Assembly: GCA_021325025.1 (NCBI GenBank)
Contig: JAJPHZ010000025.1
Coordinates: 1 to 64,000 of the forward strand
Source of the DNA: Pseudomonadota bacterium
Lineage (GTDB): Bacteria > Desulfobacterota > Binatia > Binatales > Binataceae
Direction: 5' to 3'
DNA: 64,000 nucleotides
In this document: piece after piece, positions 18,238 to 30,485 of the stretch
How the letters are laid out: each line of letters opens with the position of its first letter
Numbering within the stretch: the stretch's first letter is position 1
Program-made: the position numbers and the translations under genes
The notes under the pieces: generated by a model
The model's database searches: none
What the model was told of the DNA's origin: nothing
Seen by the model: the letters and a program-made list of their open reading frames with translations, nothing else

Positions 18238-19368
18238 TCACTCCACATCCATCCGGTAAAGGCGCGCGGCGTTGCGCGAGCAGATCTTGCGCCGGATGTA
18301 CTGGGGTACGCCTTCCATGCTGCGCTCGATTGCCTGGAGCGAATGCGGCCAGGTGGCGTCGCTGTGCGGGAAGTCCGAGCCCCACATGAAGTTGTCCTCG
18401 CCGTAGAACTTCGAGGTGATGCCGGCCACCGGGTCGTCCTGGAAGGTGACGTACACGTTGCGCCGCATATAGTCCGACGGATGGAGCTTGAGCATCTTGT
18501 CGTTGGCGCTGGCCCACTTTTCGTACTGGCGGTCGATGCGATGGACGAAATGTGCGACCCATCCGGCGTCGTGCTCGGCCGACACCAGCTTCAGCCCGGG
18601 GAAGCGATCGAACACGCCGCCGTAGATGAACGCCAGCAGTGTGCGCTGAATCCCGTGGATGGTGTCCATGCGGGTCATCAACTGTTGCGCCGACCCAAGG
18701 CGCATCTCCGGACCGCCGGGGGTTGGCGCCTGGTTCTTGGCGGTCGCGACATGCAGCGAAATCGCGATGCCCAGTTCCTGCGCGGCGGCCCAGAAGGGAT
18801 CGTAGTCGGGTAGATAGTAGGGCTTCTCGGCCGGCGAAACGCCCCAGATCTGCGCGCCCCTGAAGCCCATCGCGGCGCATCGCTTGAGCTCCTTGACCCC
18901 TTCGCCGATATCGACCAACGAGATCAGCGCGATGGCGTACAGCCGCTTGGGTGCTGCCGCGCAGTACTCTTTGGCGTAGTCGTTGTAGACCCGGAAACAG
19001 GCCAGTTGCAGTTCAAGATCAGTCAAACCCAGCAGCGGCATCCCGAGCGTGGTGTACATCACCTCGGCGCCGACGCCGTCGACGTCCTGATCCTTGAGCC
19101 GCTCGAGCGGATCCCAGCCGCTGCGTCGGCCGGACTCTTCGTAGCCCTTGAATTTGGCGATATGGTCATGCAGTTGCTGGCCATTGAGTCCGATGCCAAA
19201 ACCCAGCGCGACCGGGAAGGGGCGGACGCCGGGAGCCTGAAAGAGCAGGCCGCCCTTTTCGGATGGAGCAACGCGGGGCGCCTGGTCGCGAAACTTCTTG
19301 TCCAACCGCTGCAGCCACAGGTCGCCGGGCTCCATCACATGGGAATCCGCCGAAACGATCGTCGTCAT
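18238..19368 (-). CDS. PF04909-family amidohydrolase
   Basis: 376 residues. SADSHVMEPGDLW at the N terminus (the D-x-H-x-x-E metal motif), a strand with ISLHVAT, and WGSDFPHSDATWP near the C terminus (the metal-binding Asp) mark the ACMSD-like TIM-barrel hydrolase/decarboxylase family. The substrate is unknown; related enzymes act on ring-cleavage or carboxylated aromatic intermediates. The start at 19368 is chosen over longer in-frame options because GGAGG lies eight bases upstream and the motif would otherwise begin at residue 77. It is followed upstream by a second amidohydrolase on the same strand. Confidence 0.9.
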   Translation of the reverse strand: MTTIVSADSHVMEPGDLWLQRLDKKFRDQAPRVAPSEKGGLLFQAPGVRPFPVALGFGIGLNGQQLHDHIAKFKGYEESGRRSGWDPLERLKDQDVDGVGAEVMYTTLGMPLLGLTDLELQLACFRVYNDYAKEYCAAAPKRLYAIALISLVDIGEGVKELKRCAAMGFRGAQIWGVSPAEKPYYLPDYDPFWAAAQELGIAISLHVATAKNQAPTPGGPEMRLGSAQQLMTRMDTIHGIQRTLLAFIYGGVFDRFPGLKLVSAEHDAGWVAHFVHRIDRQYEKWASANDKMLKLHPSDYMRRNVYVTFQDDPVAGITSKFYGEDNFMWGSDFPHSDATWPHSLQAIERSMEGVPQYIRRKICSRNAARLYRMDVE

Positions 19369-19519
19369 AAACAGGCCTCCGTAATTCCTTATCGGTCCGG
19401 GTACACCCGCTGATCTAATACCGCAGTTCGATGGTTCTTCCAATGGGCGCAAACGGCGCGGGGGCCGCGGCGCTCGCGCCGCGGCCCCCGCGCCAAACCA
19501 CCCTCGACGATTGCCCCGA

Positions 19520-20635
19520 TCAGGCAAGCCCGTACAGCTTGACCGCGTTGCCGGCCAGGATCTTGTAGCGATCCTCACCGGTCACACCGGCGAAACTTTC
19601 CTCGATGTACTTTTTGGAGTCAGGCCAGGTGGTGTCGGTATGTGGATAGTCGGACGACCACATCAGGTTGTCCACGCCGATCACCTTGCGGATCATCACG
19701 CCGACCTTGTCCTCGATAAAGGTCGAGTAGATCTGGCGGAAATAGTAGTAACTGGGCGGGTTGGGCAGGTTGAGTTGGGTCCAGTGGCGATGGCGCCGGT
19801 AGGTGCGGTCGGACTTCTCGATCCAGTAACCCAGCCATCCGATGTTGCCTTCCACCGACACAAACTTCAGCTTGGGATGGCGCTCCAGCACGCCGCCGAA
19901 CACGATGCGCGACAGCGCCTCGTAGTTGGCCAGCGACGCCATATTAAGCGTTACGCACTTCTCGCCCAACAATTCGCCCGAGGCGCCGAACAGCCCTGCC
20001 GCCACGTTGCGCGCGCCGGTGCGCAGATGAATATGCATCGGCATGCCGAGCTCTTCGGCGGTCTGCCACAGCGGCTCGTAGGTGCTGCTGTTGAGCGGCT
20101 CGCCACGCGGATAGGTAGGCAGCATCGCGCCGCGCATGCCCGTCAACTTGGCGCAGCGCTTGAGTTCGTCGATACCGGTCTTGACGTCATCGGTCGGAAT
20201 CAGGGCGATACCGATCAGCCGCTTGGGATCGGTGCTGCAGAACTCGGACAAAAAGTCGTTGTAGGCACGCAGACAGGCGTACTGGAGCTCAAAGTCATCG
20301 AGCAGGAACAGGGGCCCAATTCCCAAATTGGGATAGAGCACCTGGGCGTCGACACCGTCGATGTCCATGTCCTTGAGCCGTTCGACCGGATCCCAGCATC
20401 CTTTGCGCGCCTCTTCCCAGAAAACCTTGGTGGCTTTGTACTCCTCGAACTTATGCCCGGCCTGCACGCTCATGCCCAGGTTGCCGAACATCTTGCCTTC
20501 GATAAACCAACAGTCTCCCTGCTCGGTCCGCTTGAGCACCGGTACGCGGTCGCGCAGCTTGGCCGGCGCGCGCTTGGTCCACAGATCGCCCGGTTCCTGG
20601 ACGTGGTCGTCCGACGATACGACATTGTATTGCAT
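19520..20635 (-). CDS. PF04909-family amidohydrolase
   Basis: 371 residues beginning MQYNVVSSDDHVQEPGDLW (D-x-H-x-x-E motif). The middle has PMHIHLRTG (metal-binding His) and the C-terminal part MWSSDYPHTDTTWP (Asp). The tail NAVKLYGLA is typical. Sequence around the active site is closest to the enzyme at 43245 ([11 protein letters not shown]). GAGGGATGAG precedes the ATG. It lies 151 bases upstream of the amidohydrolase at 18238 on the same strand. Confidence 0.9.
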   Translation of the reverse strand: MQYNVVSSDDHVQEPGDLWTKRAPAKLRDRVPVLKRTEQGDCWFIEGKMFGNLGMSVQAGHKFEEYKATKVFWEEARKGCWDPVERLKDMDIDGVDAQVLYPNLGIGPLFLLDDFELQYACLRAYNDFLSEFCSTDPKRLIGIALIPTDDVKTGIDELKRCAKLTGMRGAMLPTYPRGEPLNSSTYEPLWQTAEELGMPMHIHLRTGARNVAAGLFGASGELLGEKCVTLNMASLANYEALSRIVFGGVLERHPKLKFVSVEGNIGWLGYWIEKSDRTYRRHRHWTQLNLPNPPSYYYFRQIYSTFIEDKVGVMIRKVIGVDNLMWSSDYPHTDTTWPDSKKYIEESFAGVTGEDRYKILAGNAVKLYGLA

Positions 20636-20811
20636 CTCATCCCTCCTGATGGAGCATCGGCGTTGCCGCTGTCATGGCCTGGTCGAGGCTTGACCTTGAT
20701 CGGCACCTTACTGCAACCCCGTACTTGAAGCCAGCCGGCTGTACCGGCAAAGACCCGACTGCAAAGGCAAGGAGCAGCAATTGGCATGCGCTTCCTCGAC
20801 CAGGTCAGGTC

Positions 20812-22038
20812 CTACAACTGGCCGCCGGCTGCCTTGACCAGCGAGGGACCTGTGGGGCGCTTGAACTTTGACGGTGGTTTGCGTTTCATCGCCTTTTCGA
20901 TGATCGGCGCCATCCGCTCCGCCTTCTGCCTGGACAGCTTGGCGTCGCGCTCCTTAAATTCGGGCAGGACTTCGCGCGCGAAGCGCTCCAGCGACTCGCA
21001 GATCGCCTCGTGCCGATTGCGTCCGCCCTGGGTCTGGAGCAGGACCTGGTCGACGCCGTGCTCCTCGTACATCCGCAGTGCCGCGCGGATCTCCCTGGGG
21101 CTGCCCACGCAGGGACTGACGACGCCGGTGGAAGTGTCGCCGAAGCCGGTCTTGATCACCTTGTCGGTTCCGCGCACGGTCTTTTCGTATGACTCCCAGA
21201 TGCTGCTTTTGCCCGGCTCGTGCTCGCCGAAGACGTAGTAGTAGCCGACCGCGTAGGTAAAGAAGTTGCTGCCGTCGCGATCCATCTCGATCGCCTTCTC
21301 GCGCGTCGGCCCGCACATCATCATCGTGGTCAGCGCGATCGACGGATTGACGGCCAGGCCGATCGGTTCGCATTCATTCTCCAGCGTCCGATAGTAGTCG
21401 TGGACCCATTTCTCGGACTCCTCGGGTGAAATGAACGCGAAGGTCAGGGCGCCGATGCCGAGTTTTGCCGCGAGCAGGATGGTCTCGCGTTTGGAGCATG
21501 CCACCCACAACGGTGGGTGAGGCTTTTGCACGGGTTTGGGCACCACGTTGCGCACCGGCATGTTGATGTATTTGCCGACATGCCCCTGAAACGGCTCCTC
21601 CACCATCATGCGGCAAATCGCTTCGAGCGCTTCCAACCACATTTCGCGCTTCTCCGCGCGCGGCACGCCGAAGCCGCCCAACTCCATTTCCGAAGAGGAT
21701 TCGCCGGTGCCGAATTCAACCCGGCCGTTGCTGACCAGGTCCAAACTGGCAATGCGTTCGGCACAGCGCGCGGCAGGATTGAAGCCCGGCGGCAGCAGCA
21801 TCACGCCGTGGCCGAGGCGGATGTTTTGCGTGCGGCCCGCACAGGCGGCCAGGAACACCTCGGGCGCCGAGCAATGGGCGTATTCCTCAAGGAAGTGATG
21901 CTCGACGCACCAGGCGGCGTGAAAGCCCAGGCGATCGGCGAGTTCGACCTGTTCCAATCCCTGCTGGAAGGTCTTGAGTTCGATTCCCGGCTCCCACGGC
22001 CGCGGAATCTGCAGTTCGGTGAAGACCGACAGTTTCAA
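20812..22038 (-). CDS. LLM-class flavin-dependent oxidoreductase (LuxA-like)
   Basis: 408 residues. AWCVEHHFLEEYAHCSAPEVFLAA, RLGHGVMLLPPGFNPAARCAERIASLDLVSNGR and GTGESSSEMELGGF are the FMN-type luciferase-like monooxygenase blocks, distinct from the F420-type neighbours. The last 45 residues form a Lys/Arg/Pro-rich tail. The start is TTG at 22038, supported by AGGAGG nine bases upstream. It follows the F420-type gene at 22117 on the same strand with a 78-base gap, so the two may be cotranscribed. The substrate is unknown. Confidence 0.9.
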   Translation of the reverse strand: MKLSVFTELQIPRPWEPGIELKTFQQGLEQVELADRLGFHAAWCVEHHFLEEYAHCSAPEVFLAACAGRTQNIRLGHGVMLLPPGFNPAARCAERIASLDLVSNGRVEFGTGESSSEMELGGFGVPRAEKREMWLEALEAICRMMVEEPFQGHVGKYINMPVRNVVPKPVQKPHPPLWVACSKRETILLAAKLGIGALTFAFISPEESEKWVHDYYRTLENECEPIGLAVNPSIALTTMMMCGPTREKAIEMDRDGSNFFTYAVGYYYVFGEHEPGKSSIWESYEKTVRGTDKVIKTGFGDTSTGVVSPCVGSPREIRAALRMYEEHGVDQVLLQTQGGRNRHEAICESLERFAREVLPEFKERDAKLSRQKAERMAPIIEKAMKRKPPSKFKRPTGPSLVKAAGGQL

Positions 22039-22116
22039 CGCTTTCGACCTCCTGATGTCGCTGCGCGATTATAACGCCGGGAGCGAAAATGTCATGGCAA
22101 CGCAAGCATTCGCGCC

Positions 22117-22971
22117 TCAGAGCTTGCTCAGCACGCGCTCGTGGAAATTGCGCAGCGCGGCGAGCGAGTCGCGGCTGACCAGTTCGCGGCCGGGGATGAT
22201 CCGCTCCACGCCCATGTCCTCCAACTGTTTGACGGTATCGGGCGTGATCGGGCTGGTGCCCATAGTGATTTCCAGCGGCCTGCTCCGCTGATAGCCGCGC
22301 TCGATTTCTCGCAAGCGATTAATCTGCAGGCGCGCGTCATCCATGCTCTGCGCCGTGATATAAAAGCCGTCGGCCAGCCGCGCCGCCCGCTTGTAGGCCG
22401 CGTCGCCGTGGCCGCCGATGATGAACGGCGGATGGGGCTGCTGGACGGTTTTGGGATTGAAGTAGAAGCCCTCGGCGGAGATGGTCTTGCCCTTGTAGGC
22501 GGGACGCTCCTGGCTCCACAGCGCGGTCAGCAGCTGCATGTACTCGTTGCTGCGCAGCGCGCGGTCTTCCCAGTTCATCCCCACGTACTCGAATTCCTCC
22601 TTGAGCCAACCGACCCCGATGCCGAAGATGAAGCGGCCGTTGGAGAGCTGGTCGAGCGTCGCCACCGCCTTGGCCACCGCGAACGGATTGCGCAGCGGCA
22701 GCACGAAGACGCCGGTCCCGAAGCGGATTTTTGTGGTGATCGACGACAAGTAGGCAAATACGATCAAGGGGTCGGGTAGATGGATATCGGGGCGCACCGG
22801 CGGCTTGCCGTCGGCCGAACCCGGATAGCGCGATTTGAACTCGAAGGGAAAAGCGAGGTGTTCCCCCATCCAGACCGACTCGAAACCCAGTTCTTCGGCA
22901 AGCCTGGTATTGGCGGCGAGGTCTTCGCCGCGGCGCTGAAACAAAAAAGCCCCGAACTTCATCGACGCCAT
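22117..22971 (-). CDS. LLM-class F420-dependent oxidoreductase
   Basis: 284 residues from the ATG at 22971, chosen because AAAGGA precedes it and the fold begins at once (MKFGAFLFQRRG). LGFESVWMGEHLAFP, KIRFGTGVFVLPLRNPFAVAKAVATLDQLSNGRFIFGIGVGWLKEEFE and FIIGGHGDAAYKR match the F420-type subfamily. It is a close paralogue of the protein at 7411-8259. It presumably uses reduced F420 or flavin to reduce or oxidise an unknown organic substrate. It is divergent from glgX. Confidence 0.92.
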   Translation of the reverse strand: MASMKFGAFLFQRRGEDLAANTRLAEELGFESVWMGEHLAFPFEFKSRYPGSADGKPPVRPDIHLPDPLIVFAYLSSITTKIRFGTGVFVLPLRNPFAVAKAVATLDQLSNGRFIFGIGVGWLKEEFEYVGMNWEDRALRSNEYMQLLTALWSQERPAYKGKTISAEGFYFNPKTVQQPHPPFIIGGHGDAAYKRAARLADGFYITAQSMDDARLQINRLREIERGYQRSRPLEITMGTSPITPDTVKQLEDMGVERIIPGRELVSRDSLAALRNFHERVLSKL

Positions 22972-23132
22972 CGTCCTTTCTGGCGCGGCTGCGCCCCCGG
23001 CGCCGCAGCGCGGCGCCAGCCTGAGGCCCCATCTACACCTGCTCGCGCTTACGATCCATCCCCACAAAGTGCTATCGATGCCAAAGTCACATTGCGTCGC
23101 ATTCCTGTGAACGTGTGAAAGGCGGACTCTCG

Positions 23133-25178
23133 ATGCTGGACTGGTATCGGATTGAAGGCACCTCCCATCCGCCCGGCGCATCCTGGATCGACGAGGAACA
23201 GGCTTACAACTTCAGCCTCTACTCGCGTCAGGCCGTCGCCGTGACGCTGCTGCTGTACGGCCCCGACGATCTGTTCAACCCGCTGGCCCGCATTTCGCTG
23301 GACTATCTCAAGCACAAGTCCGGCCGCATCTGGCACTGCCGCGTGCCGCAAACTCAGATCGGCGGCGCGCGCTACTACGCCTACTCGATCGAAGGTCCGG
23401 TTCCGCCGCGCTCGGGCGATCGCTTCGATGCGCAGAAAATCCTGCTCGACCCCTATGCGCACCGGATTTTCTTTCCGCCCGGCTTCAGCCGCGCTGCCGC
23501 GCGCGCGGCGGGGTCCAACGCCGGCAAGGCGCCGCTGGCGCATCTGCCGCACCGCGTGCCGTTTGAGTGGGGCGAGGATCGGCGCCCGCGCCACACTTTC
23601 GACACCGTCATCTACGAGCTGCACGTCAGGGGCTTTACGCGGCGCGAAAACTCCGGGGTGAGCGAAGCGGCGCGCGGCAAGTTTGCCGGAGTGATCGAAA
23701 AGATTCCCTATCTGAAGGAATTGGGCGTGACCGCGGTCGAACTGCTGCCGGTCTTTCAGTTCGACCCTGACGAGGGCAACTATTGGGGCTACATGCCGCT
23801 GAGTTTTTTCGCGCCGCACAGCGGCTATGCGGCGGCCGGCGCCCAGGATTGCGCCACTGAGTTCCGCGCCATGGTCAAGGCGCTGCATGAGGCGGGAATC
23901 GAGGTGATTCTCGACGTGGTTTACAACCACACTACCGAGGGCGGCGAGGACGGGCCTACCTACAGCTTCTGCGGCATCGACAACAGCACCTACTACCTGC
24001 TGGAGGCCGACATGACGCATTATCGCGACGACGCCGGCACCGGCAACGTCCTGCGCTCGGCCCACCCCAAGGTGCGCAAGCTGATTCTGGACAGCATGCG
24101 GTTTTGGGTGCGCGAGATGCACGTGGATGGCTTTCGCTTCGACCTGGCCTCGATTTTCACGCGCCGCGACGACGGCTCCATTGACCTGGGAGAGCCGGCG
24201 GTGATCGCCGACATCAGCGGCGACGAGGACTTCGCCGCCGTCCGCCTGATTGCCGAACCGTGGGACCTTAGGAGCTACGAGCTGGGGCGCAGCTTTCCAG
24301 GCCGCATGTGGGCGCAATGGAACGGGGCCTTTCGCGACGACATCCGCGCCTTCGTGCGCGGCGACAACGGCAAGGTGGGAGCGCTGATGAGCCGGCTTTA
24401 CGGCAGCGCCGATTTTTTCCCCGATGCGCTGGCCGACACCTATCATCCTTACCAAAGCGTCAACCTGGCCGCCTGCCACGACGGTTTTTGCCTGTACGAC
24501 CTGGTGGCCTACAACACCAAGCACAATGAGGCCAACGGTCAGAACAACAGGGACGGGACCGACTACAATGTGTCATGGAATTGCGGCTGGGAGGGCGACG
24601 TGGATGTTCCCGCCGAAGTGATGGAGCTGCGCAGGCAGCAGATCAAGAACTTCTGCTGCCTGCTGTTCTTGTCCAACGGCACGCCGATGTTCTGCGCGGG
24701 CGACGAATTCATGAACACGCAGGGCGGCAACAACAATCCCTACAACCAGGACAACAACACCACGTGGTTGAACTGGGACCTGCTCGAGCGAAACCGCGAC
24801 ATGTTCCGCTTCTTCAAGAGCATGATCGCCTTTCGCAAGTCCCATCCGAGCCTGGGGCGCAGCCGCTTCTGGCGGGAGGACGTCAAGTGGTACGGGGTGG
24901 GCCGCGACGTCGACCTGTCGGAGACCTCGCACACGCTGGCCTTGTGCCTGCATGGCGCCTCCCAGCAGGACGAGGACATCTATGTCATGATCAACGCCTA
25001 CTGGGAGAACCTCGATTTCACGGTGCAGGAAGGGCAGGCCGCGCAATGGAAGCGCGTGGTGGACACCAGCCTGGCCAGTCCGTTCGACTTCGCAGCGCCC
25101 GGCAGCGAGCCGCGTCTTGCGTCGCTGACCTACACGGTCAAGGCGCGCTCGATCGTGGTGCTGCTGCGCTCGGCATGA
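23133..25178 (+). CDS. glgX: Glycogen debranching enzyme (isoamylase type)
   Basis: About 681 residues of GH13. The N-terminal CBM48-like domain (residues 1-150) has the NFSLYSRQAVAVTLLLYG pattern. The barrel carries DVVYNHTTEG, DGFRFDLASI (nucleophile Asp near 336), RLIAEPWD (acid Glu near 375) and the NEANGQNNRDGT and FCAGDEF blocks of GlgX/TreX. It cleaves alpha-1,6 branches of glycogen in the cytoplasm. The start at 23133 (MLDWYRIEG) has AAAGGCGG upstream; a GTG at 23115 is the alternative. No other glycogen gene is in the window. Confidence 0.93.
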   Translation: MLDWYRIEGTSHPPGASWIDEEQAYNFSLYSRQAVAVTLLLYGPDDLFNPLARISLDYLKHKSGRIWHCRVPQTQIGGARYYAYSIEGPVPPRSGDRFDAQKILLDPYAHRIFFPPGFSRAAARAAGSNAGKAPLAHLPHRVPFEWGEDRRPRHTFDTVIYELHVRGFTRRENSGVSEAARGKFAGVIEKIPYLKELGVTAVELLPVFQFDPDEGNYWGYMPLSFFAPHSGYAAAGAQDCATEFRAMVKALHEAGIEVILDVVYNHTTEGGEDGPTYSFCGIDNSTYYLLEADMTHYRDDAGTGNVLRSAHPKVRKLILDSMRFWVREMHVDGFRFDLASIFTRRDDGSIDLGEPAVIADISGDEDFAAVRLIAEPWDLRSYELGRSFPGRMWAQWNGAFRDDIRAFVRGDNGKVGALMSRLYGSADFFPDALADTYHPYQSVNLAACHDGFCLYDLVAYNTKHNEANGQNNRDGTDYNVSWNCGWEGDVDVPAEVMELRRQQIKNFCCLLFLSNGTPMFCAGDEFMNTQGGNNNPYNQDNNTTWLNWDLLERNRDMFRFFKSMIAFRKSHPSLGRSRFWREDVKWYGVGRDVDLSETSHTLALCLHGASQQDEDIYVMINAYWENLDFTVQEGQAAQWKRVVDTSLASPFDFAAPGSEPRLASLTYTVKARSIVVLLRSA

Positions 25179-25210
25179 GCGGCGCCGGCGGCGATTTCGA
25201 CTGCCGCCGG

Positions 25211-25681
25211 TCAGCTGCGGCCGTCGCTATCGGATAGCACGGCGGCGATCAGAGCGCCGAGCGCGGCCAGCGCGATGACGGCGCCGGCTGCGTGACCGTA
25301 CTCCCATCGATCGCGCGCAGCGATCCATCGCGCCGGCATGGTAGCCGGCGTCCATGAGTTCACTTCCGAGTTGACGGGATTGACCACGATGAACCAGGAA
25401 GCCAGATGGACGAGCAGGCAGAGCAATGCAACGAGGGTCAGGGCGAAGGCGGGCCGTCGTCCCCGCAGCATGAAAAGCAGGCTCCCGGTCGAGATTATGG
25501 CGAGCGGTTCGATAACCGATGAGACCGGCCCGAAAGCGTTGTACAGCACCTGCTGAACGGTAAGCCAGGTTGTAGCGGAAAGCTTCATCTTGTTAGGCAG
25601 CTCGAGCAGATGACAAAAGAGCATTCCGGCGAGCAGTGCGCTCAGAAACAGGCTTAGGAAGCGCAGCGTTTTCAACGCCAC
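25211..25681 (-). CDS. DUF1772-like membrane protein
   Basis: 156 residues with four hydrophobic helices. The segment NPVNSEVNSWTP followed by PARWIAARDRWEYGHAAG is the conserved block of DUF1772 (anthrone-oxygenase-like) small membrane proteins, though the function in bacteria is not established. It starts 7 bases after the stop of ppk1 on the same strand, so it is likely cotranscribed with polyphosphate kinase. Whether the two are functionally linked is not clear. Confidence 0.7.
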   Translation of the reverse strand: MALKTLRFLSLFLSALLAGMLFCHLLELPNKMKLSATTWLTVQQVLYNAFGPVSSVIEPLAIISTGSLLFMLRGRRPAFALTLVALLCLLVHLASWFIVVNPVNSEVNSWTPATMPARWIAARDRWEYGHAAGAVIALAALGALIAAVLSDSDGRS

Positions 25682-25688
25682 GGGCGGG

Positions 25689-28052
<2,364 letters not shown>

Positions 28053-28194
28053 TTGAGTTCTTCCCCTCTCGGCTGCGCATTGGAAGTGCGCGGCTGCTTG
28101 CCTCAACCACCTGCAAACGCCGGTATTATCCCATAATTTCGCCCCGATGAGCATACCGGTCACGGTACACGGGCGGAAGGACGGATTCGTATGT

Positions 28195-29205
28195 CTATCC
28201 TGCCACGTACAGCGCGGCAAAGCACAGCAGCATCAGGGGCAGTCCGATGAGCAGCCCCAGGCGCGCCCATTCGCGGCTTGTAATACCCAGCCGATTGGCC
28301 GCTACGATGTTGGGAATATTGCCTGGAATCAGCATTCCGCCGCTGATCAGCAGGCCCATCAGGATCGCGCGCTGCTGGCTGCGGGTCAGGACCGGGCCGA
28401 TTTCGGCCGCGGTCAGGGTGGCGTTGTCGACTACCGCCGACAGCGAGTTGAGCCAGAACAGCAGCCCGTGCGGGATGCGGCCGATATAAGCGCCGACCAG
28501 CGGACGCATCCCCCACGACAGCCCAACCAGACCGGCCACAAAGGCGTAAATGCGTACTGCGCGTAGGACGATTTCCTTCCATCCCTCCTCAGGACGGGCC
28601 GCATACAGCGACGCGGCCTGTATCGGCGGGATGAACAGGCTGAGCACGGCCATGATGACGATGCCGGCAATTACGAAGGGGCCCAGCAACCGCATCAGGT
28701 ACCAGAAGTCGGCCTTGAGCGCGGCGGTCGCGATCGTGCCCAGCGGCTCGCCCAGCGGAGTCAGACCGGCGCCCATGCCGATCGCGAAGCAGGCCATGAT
28801 TACCGCCGCGGTCTCGCTCTGGCGATCCAGCTTGAGCATCGCGACCGCCTCGACCAGCAGCAGAGCGGCGATCACCGCCGTAATGACGCTGGAGACCAAT
28901 CCCAGCGTCACGATCAGGGTAAAGTAGATCCAGCGCGTCGAGACCACGGCGCGCAGGCGCTGGATGGCGCGGTCGAACTGGGGCCGCAGCAGCCGCGCGA
29001 GCGCACCGAAGACCAGCACCGCCGCCGTCAGTCCGATCGGCTCGGTGAGCGCCTCGTGCACCAGGTGCCATCCGAACTGCCCGCCGACGAGCGCGGCCAG
29101 CGCGCCCAGCGCCAGGAAGAACGGCTCCAAGTTGTGCTCGACGGACTTGACAAGGATTGGCCCCAGCAAGACCGCGACCAGGATCAGTATCAGGCCAACT
29201 GTCAC
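28195..29205 (-). CDS. DUF1646 family membrane transporter
   Basis: 336 residues with about ten transmembrane segments. GAGLTPLGEPLGTIA and LSAVVDNATLTAAEIGP are the two re-entrant-type motifs of DUF1646, a branch of the ion transporter superfamily that includes NhaD and ArsB. It likely moves a cation or anion by secondary transport; the ion is not known. It lies upstream of ppk1 on the same strand with a 142-base gap. Confidence 0.85.
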   Translation of the reverse strand: MTVGLILILVAVLLGPILVKSVEHNLEPFFLALGALAALVGGQFGWHLVHEALTEPIGLTAAVLVFGALARLLRPQFDRAIQRLRAVVSTRWIYFTLIVTLGLVSSVITAVIAALLLVEAVAMLKLDRQSETAAVIMACFAIGMGAGLTPLGEPLGTIATAALKADFWYLMRLLGPFVIAGIVIMAVLSLFIPPIQAASLYAARPEEGWKEIVLRAVRIYAFVAGLVGLSWGMRPLVGAYIGRIPHGLLFWLNSLSAVVDNATLTAAEIGPVLTRSQQRAILMGLLISGGMLIPGNIPNIVAANRLGITSREWARLGLLIGLPLMLLCFAALYVAG

Positions 29206-29355
29206 CGATGCGCACCCGTTGATGCGCTAGTCTGGCGATTGTGCCAACGGGAGGCGAGAGGCGGTGCTCTTGGCAAGCGTGCCGATCTGTGGAAAAAACT
29301 CATGGATTAAGGTCCGCGCGGCGGCGCCATGATGCGGCCGGAGGAGGAAGACGGT

Positions 29356-29835
29356 TTGGCTAAGGGTACTGATATCGGATGCGGAAGGATTGCAAACGCG
29401 GCGACCCGCAACCGCCGCACGGCAGGAGGCTTGATAGCCGCAGCGTGCGCGGCGGCGCTGCTGATGGGTCTTTCCGGATGCACCTACAATCCGCTGCTGG
29501 GCAAATGGAGGATCGATCAGCGCACCAAGGAAACCTATGTGAGCTACGTCGATCCGCTGTCTTCTCACATCAGGAAGCAGACCGGCAACGACACGATCCA
29601 GTTCGACAAGAATTCGATTACGATCAGCGGCGGCGCCAATCCGTTTACCGAGGACGGAATCCATTACCAGGTAACCGAGTTGCCCGGCGCGGAAGGGACC
29701 GAGGTCAAGATTTATCAGCCGCGCAAGGACGATCCCAACAACTACGACATCGACACTTCGCGCGTGGCGCCCGACGGCAAATCCGCCCATCTGGAGACGC
29801 CCAGCGAGGTCGTGGAGTTAAAGCGAATCGAGTGA
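29356..29835 (+). CDS. Predicted lipoprotein, unknown function
   Basis: About 159 residues. The n-region (RNRRTAGG) and h-region (LIAAACAAALLMG) end in the lipobox LSGC, so the Cys should be lipidated and the protein held at the membrane. The mature part (about 120 residues, KWRIDQRTKETYVSYVDPL onward) resembles small beta-rich lipocalin-like or DUF-type proteins but I do not recognise it. TTG at 29356 is chosen because GGAGGAGG precedes it; the ATG pair at 29329 is possible. Its 3' end overlaps the convergent channel gene by 18 bases. Confidence 0.65.
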   Translation: MAKGTDIGCGRIANAATRNRRTAGGLIAAACAAALLMGLSGCTYNPLLGKWRIDQRTKETYVSYVDPLSSHIRKQTGNDTIQFDKNSITISGGANPFTEDGIHYQVTELPGAEGTEVKIYQPRKDDPNNYDIDTSRVAPDGKSAHLETPSEVVELKRIE

Positions 29836-30303
29836 GGCTGGCGGGATTTCGGCGTGGGCGTCGATTTCCGTCCAAATCTCGGGGCGCGAGCTGCGCAGGA
29901 TGCGCTGAATTACCGCAAACAGAGCGGCGGTCGAAATGCCGACCATCAGCATTCCGTCCAGCGCCTCCAGCGGCCCCATCAGCCGCCATCGGGGCGACAT
30001 CACGATATCGCCGTAACCCAGCGTCGTGTAGTTGACGGCGGAGTGGTAAAAGGCCGGCCCCAAGGCGTGAAACTCCCCGCACAGGATGAGGGCGCCCGCC
30101 CACACCATCACCTCCAGCAGGTGAGCGGTGAGCAGGATCATGCCGGCCACGGCGATTACCATCACGTCGGTGCGGAAGCCGGCTCCAGCCAGCCCGCGCC
30201 GAAGGGCGCGCAGCACCACCGCCACCACCGCGCGGCCCGAGGCGCCGTGGACGAAAATGGTAAGCACGGTGGTCGCCGCGCCCAGCAGCAGGGGAAGCGC
30301 CAT
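29818..30303 (-). CDS. Two-TM potassium channel family protein
   Basis: 161 residues. The pore segment YHSAVNYTTLGYGDIVMSPRWRLMG contains the K+ filter TLGYGD flanked by hydrophobic helices, matching the Ion_trans_2 family. An additional N-terminal helix (LLGAATTVLTIFVHG) gives three helices. No C-terminal RCK or nucleotide-binding domain is present. The start at 30303 is chosen for GAGGGCGG upstream; ATGs at 30321, 30339 and 30408 would add residues with no motif. Confidence 0.85.
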   Translation of the reverse strand: MALPLLLGAATTVLTIFVHGASGRAVVAVVLRALRRGLAGAGFRTDVMVIAVAGMILLTAHLLEVMVWAGALILCGEFHALGPAFYHSAVNYTTLGYGDIVMSPRWRLMGPLEALDGMLMVGISTAALFAVIQRILRSSRPEIWTEIDAHAEIPPASLDSL

Positions 30304-30485
30304 TGTGCCGCCCTCGATCATCTGAGCTTGCCCATTCATGGACACAATCTTGCAGGATCGGCCGGCGTGCCGGCTATGGTCATTGATCAAGGCCGACTTT
30401 TTGTGCACACCAGCCCAAAGCAGCGATTTAAGCTTTCTTTCTAATTTTAGCTAAAGACTCGTAGCGGATGCGCTCGCTGGGCCAG

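Noticed and set aside
23049..24524. A 491-codon minus-strand open frame
   Set aside because: It lies opposite glgX, whose GH13 motifs are complete. The composition is that of a shadow.
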